Source of the DNA: Methanomicrobiales archaeon | Lineage (GTDB): Archaea > Halobacteriota > Syntropharchaeia > Alkanophagales > Methanospirareceae | DNA length: 5,471 nt | Direction of reading: 5' to 3' | NCBI GenBank assembly: GCA_003160755.1 | Contig: QEXZ01000107.1 | Span: 1 to 5,471 of the forward strand | Part shown: piece by piece, positions 5,452 through 5,471 of the stretch | Numbering within the stretch: position 1 is the stretch's first letter | Layout of the letters: each line of letters starts with the position of its first letter | Notes under the pieces: generated by a model | Databases searched by the model: none | What the model saw: the letters and a program-made list of their open reading frames with translations, nothing else | What the model was told of the DNA's origin: nothing | Position numbers and translations under genes: made by a program

Positions 5452-5471
5452 TTGTGTAGTCACTAACGGTT
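5395..5471. other. Right-edge segment with no assignable gene
   Basis: No plus-strand frame continues the GT39 family here. On the minus strand one frame is open from the right edge to a TAA near 5429 and would end in DYTNLRAMMSY; this could be the C-terminus of a convergent gene, but it is far too short to judge. Confidence 0.3.

Overview
The window looks archaeal, most likely euryarchaeal and possibly of a methanogen or ANME-type lineage. The lineage is inference; no marker gene settles it. The evidence is AT-rich, TATA-box-like elements at plausible distances upstream of most genes, Shine-Dalgarno sites matching the archaeal GGAGGTG core, long AT-rich non-coding spacers, and gene families common in such genomes (YjeF/Nnr, DUF167, zinc-ribbon threonine synthase, AAA ATPase with DUF4143, UbiA-type phosphoribosyltransferase, GT39 glycosyltransferase).

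Layout. Positions 1-163 (minus) hold the N-terminus of a NAD(P)H-hydrate repair enzyme (YjeF/NnrE domain), running off the left edge. It is divergent from a complete KamA-family radical SAM/PLP aminomutase-like gene (282-1379, plus). A roughly 127-bp imperfect palindrome (1377-1503) fills the convergent gap to a small DUF167 gene (1509-1745, minus). A related short repeat lies at 1796-1824, upstream of DUF167. Threonine synthase follows (1863-3089, minus). Next is a decayed AAA ATPase/DUF4143 gene (3202-3910, minus) that has lost its middle third and its reading frame. Divergent from it is a complete UbiA-superfamily protein resembling decaprenyl-phosphate phosphoribosyltransferase (4079-4963, plus). 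Two bases after its stop begins the N-terminal part of a GT39-type membrane glycosyltransferase (4966-5394, plus). This ends after 142 codons, and no frame in the last 77 bases continues it.

How the genes relate. Most of the left part is unlinked housekeeping and metabolic genes, each apparently with its own promoter. The right end is the only clear operon: a polyprenyl-phosphate-pentose synthase paired with a polyprenyl-phosphate-sugar-dependent glycosyltransferase, which suggests surface glycan or glycoprotein synthesis. I see no CRISPR array, tRNA, rRNA, complete transposase or obvious new defence system. The points most worth checking are the KamA homologue with a changed substrate pocket, the palindromic repeat family around DUF167, and the broken genes in the right half.
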